Assembly: GCA_034008185.1 (NCBI GenBank)
Contig: CM067082.1
Span: 53,093,586 to 53,157,585, forward strand
Length of the DNA stretch: 64,000 nucleotides
Source: Gorsachius magnificus
Taxonomy: Eukaryota > Chordata > Aves > Pelecaniformes > Ardeidae
Direction of reading: 5' to 3'
The translations under genes were made by a program, and so were the position numbers. The notes beneath the pieces are model-generated. The model was not told where the DNA came from. It saw only the letters and a program-made list of their open reading frames with translations, and did no database searches. This document shows, in pieces, positions 62,384-64,000 of the stretch (the stretch's first letter is position 1; each line of letters begins with the position of its first letter).

Positions 62384-64000
62384 TGTGGTGTGGCAAGGGC
62401 ATCCTCTGACCAGAAGGCATGAGGAGCTCCATGCTGCGTAGGCAGCAGGACAAGCAGTTGCATGGATCCTTCTTTGCCCCCTCTCACCAACCAATTGCAA
62501 TCTTTGCTCTGAGGTCCTGAATTTAGGCCAAAATAAATTGCGAGGGAAAAAAAAACACTATCCACATTTGGGGACAGGGGGATAAGAGAGAAATGTTTCT
62601 CTGGCCATTTTTTCTTTTCATTGGCAGCCACCAGACACTGCTCACAGGTTTGGTATGTCAGATGTGGTCCCAGCAGAGTCCGCCCAGCACATGGCTACAG
62701 GTGAGGCAGTTGTTCAGCCAGGGCTGCCACCACCGCAAACATGTTTCACCTTTGCAACCTATTTGGTATTTATTTGTCCTCATTATGCTAAATTCAGACA
62801 ATATTATAAGACAAACAAAGAAAATTGTATTATTAATATGTTTTCCAAAGCCGGTGATTTATTGTGACCAGAAGTCTGTGACAAGGATCCTGTTTGGCCA
62901 GTCCTGCCCTTGCAGTTCCTTTAATTGCAGTATCATGAGAGGAAAGTACATCACACTTCCTATTATCTTGACTTCCTACATAATAGAGGAAAACAAGAAC
63001 CCCATACCATGACAAAAAAAAAATATCGAAAAATTAAAATTCCACATGTTTAAAGAATGTAAACAAAAATGTCATCACACAGACATGCAGAAAACTGGTG
63101 TTACTCAAACCAAGCACTGCCAATTCTCCATCTAAAGAGTTGTTGAATCCCAAGACAATCCGAAATGGCTCATGAGAGCTTAGTGAACAACAGCATTTGT
63201 TTTTCCTTCTGATTTCTCCTTATTAAAAGCTACAGGGAAATCACTGAGCTAGAAAGGCTACCTCAATTACTCTTAATTGCTGTCGGTTCCGATTAGCCCA
63301 GACCACAGTGATCCTGCAACGAGCAGCACAGGGGACAAAGCAGGTGCTCCGTCTCTTCGTGGCGCACTCCCTCCGCTTGGAATGGAAATGCCATCGAGGG
63401 AATGGGGATGAGCTCACGACTCACAGAGGCTGACGATACTCATGACCACATTTCATGTTAAAAGCAAGGCTTGGCCTTCCTGGTTTGCTCAACTATCCAT
63501 TTTTTTTTATGTATGTATTTTGGGCAGCGCTCCAAGTACTCTTACAAATTTAATTCCTGCCACCCAGTGCTCGAACCCAGCAAGAGGGGTGCTACTGCTC
63601 GGATGGGAGCGCGAATGTGGTTGCAGCCACTCATCTACTGAGCAGGGACATGCACATGGCCCAGCAAGCTGGTTACATAAAAGCAGCAACAAACATTTTT
63701 CTAAAATCAAGATGAGGACAGAGGACTGCCTCAAGGGAGCTGAGTGAATACTGATGCCTTTTTGAGCAAAATAGAGGAAGTAAGATAAGCCTGGTCCTTG
63801 CTATTTCTCCTTTGGTATACATTTGCAAGACAGTTGGGGCATAACAAGTATCTAACAAGGTTCCTCGACGCACAGCAAGAAATAAAGATTGTCAGAGAAC
63901 AGAGCTGCAAGGTGGCAAACTCTGACTTACCCAGCTGGTTTCTTTTAACTTCTTCCCCAATAAAGGAAACATACAGAGTGGGATAATATATATTATTAAA
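62384..64000 (-). other. Window end, presumed COLEC12 5' intron
   Basis: Non-coding sequence with a moderately CpG-containing stretch at 63.29-63.43 kb. The acidic N-terminal exon of COLEC12 was not found here or earlier. If it lies beyond 64000 this is still intron. The overlapping frames at 62593-63012 and 63442-63747 have no recognisable domain. Confidence 0.5.

Overview
This window is vertebrate nuclear DNA, almost certainly from a bird. Two things support that. Three exons on the minus strand encode an unmistakable collectin-12 (COLEC12, also called SRCL or CL-P1). All recognisable interspersed repeats are 5'-truncated CR1 LINEs with the typical 3' tail of repeated ATTCTATG or ATTCTGTG units, the dominant retrotransposon of avian genomes. 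Turtle or crocodile DNA is a weaker alternative, because CR1 also occurs there. No bacterial gene, operon, CRISPR array, tRNA or rRNA was recognised.

Layout. The gene reads right to left. The transmembrane exon is at 9374-9496, a stalk exon at 4456-4554, and the large coiled-coil exon at 969-1958. All three splice in phase 1 and have consensus GT/AG ends. The collagen-like and C-type lectin exons must lie left of position 1. The exon for the cytoplasmic N-terminus was searched for and not found, so it and the promoter probably lie right of 64000. On that reading about 54.5 kb of the window (9497-64000) is one large 5' intron of COLEC12. No second gene was recognised in it.

Intron content. 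There are five sizeable CR1 fragments: 16437-17190 (+), 29734-30682 (-), 57283-57791 (+), 58945-60680 (+) and 61608-62383 (+). A short back-to-back pair of CR1 tails lies at 14253-14365. By their coding remnants the fragments fall into at least three subfamilies. The copy at 29734-30682 keeps an unbroken 286-codon piece of reverse transcriptase ORF; the others are frameshifted or stopped. Other structure includes a previously unlabelled ~350 bp unit present twice in direct orientation (21762-22110 and 24906-25262), a 139 bp pentanucleotide array, a 40-bp tandem duplication, several microsatellites and homopolymers, a 13-base C run, and a CpG-dense patch near 54.2 kb.

I did not find a new biological system. 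The points most worth checking are an apparent in-frame shortening of the COLEC12 coiled coil by about 19 residues relative to human as I recall it, the uniform phase-1 exon structure that would allow in-frame loss of the membrane anchor, and the unassigned duplicated unit. Most other open reading frames are either shadows of CR1 or chance frames in intron sequence.
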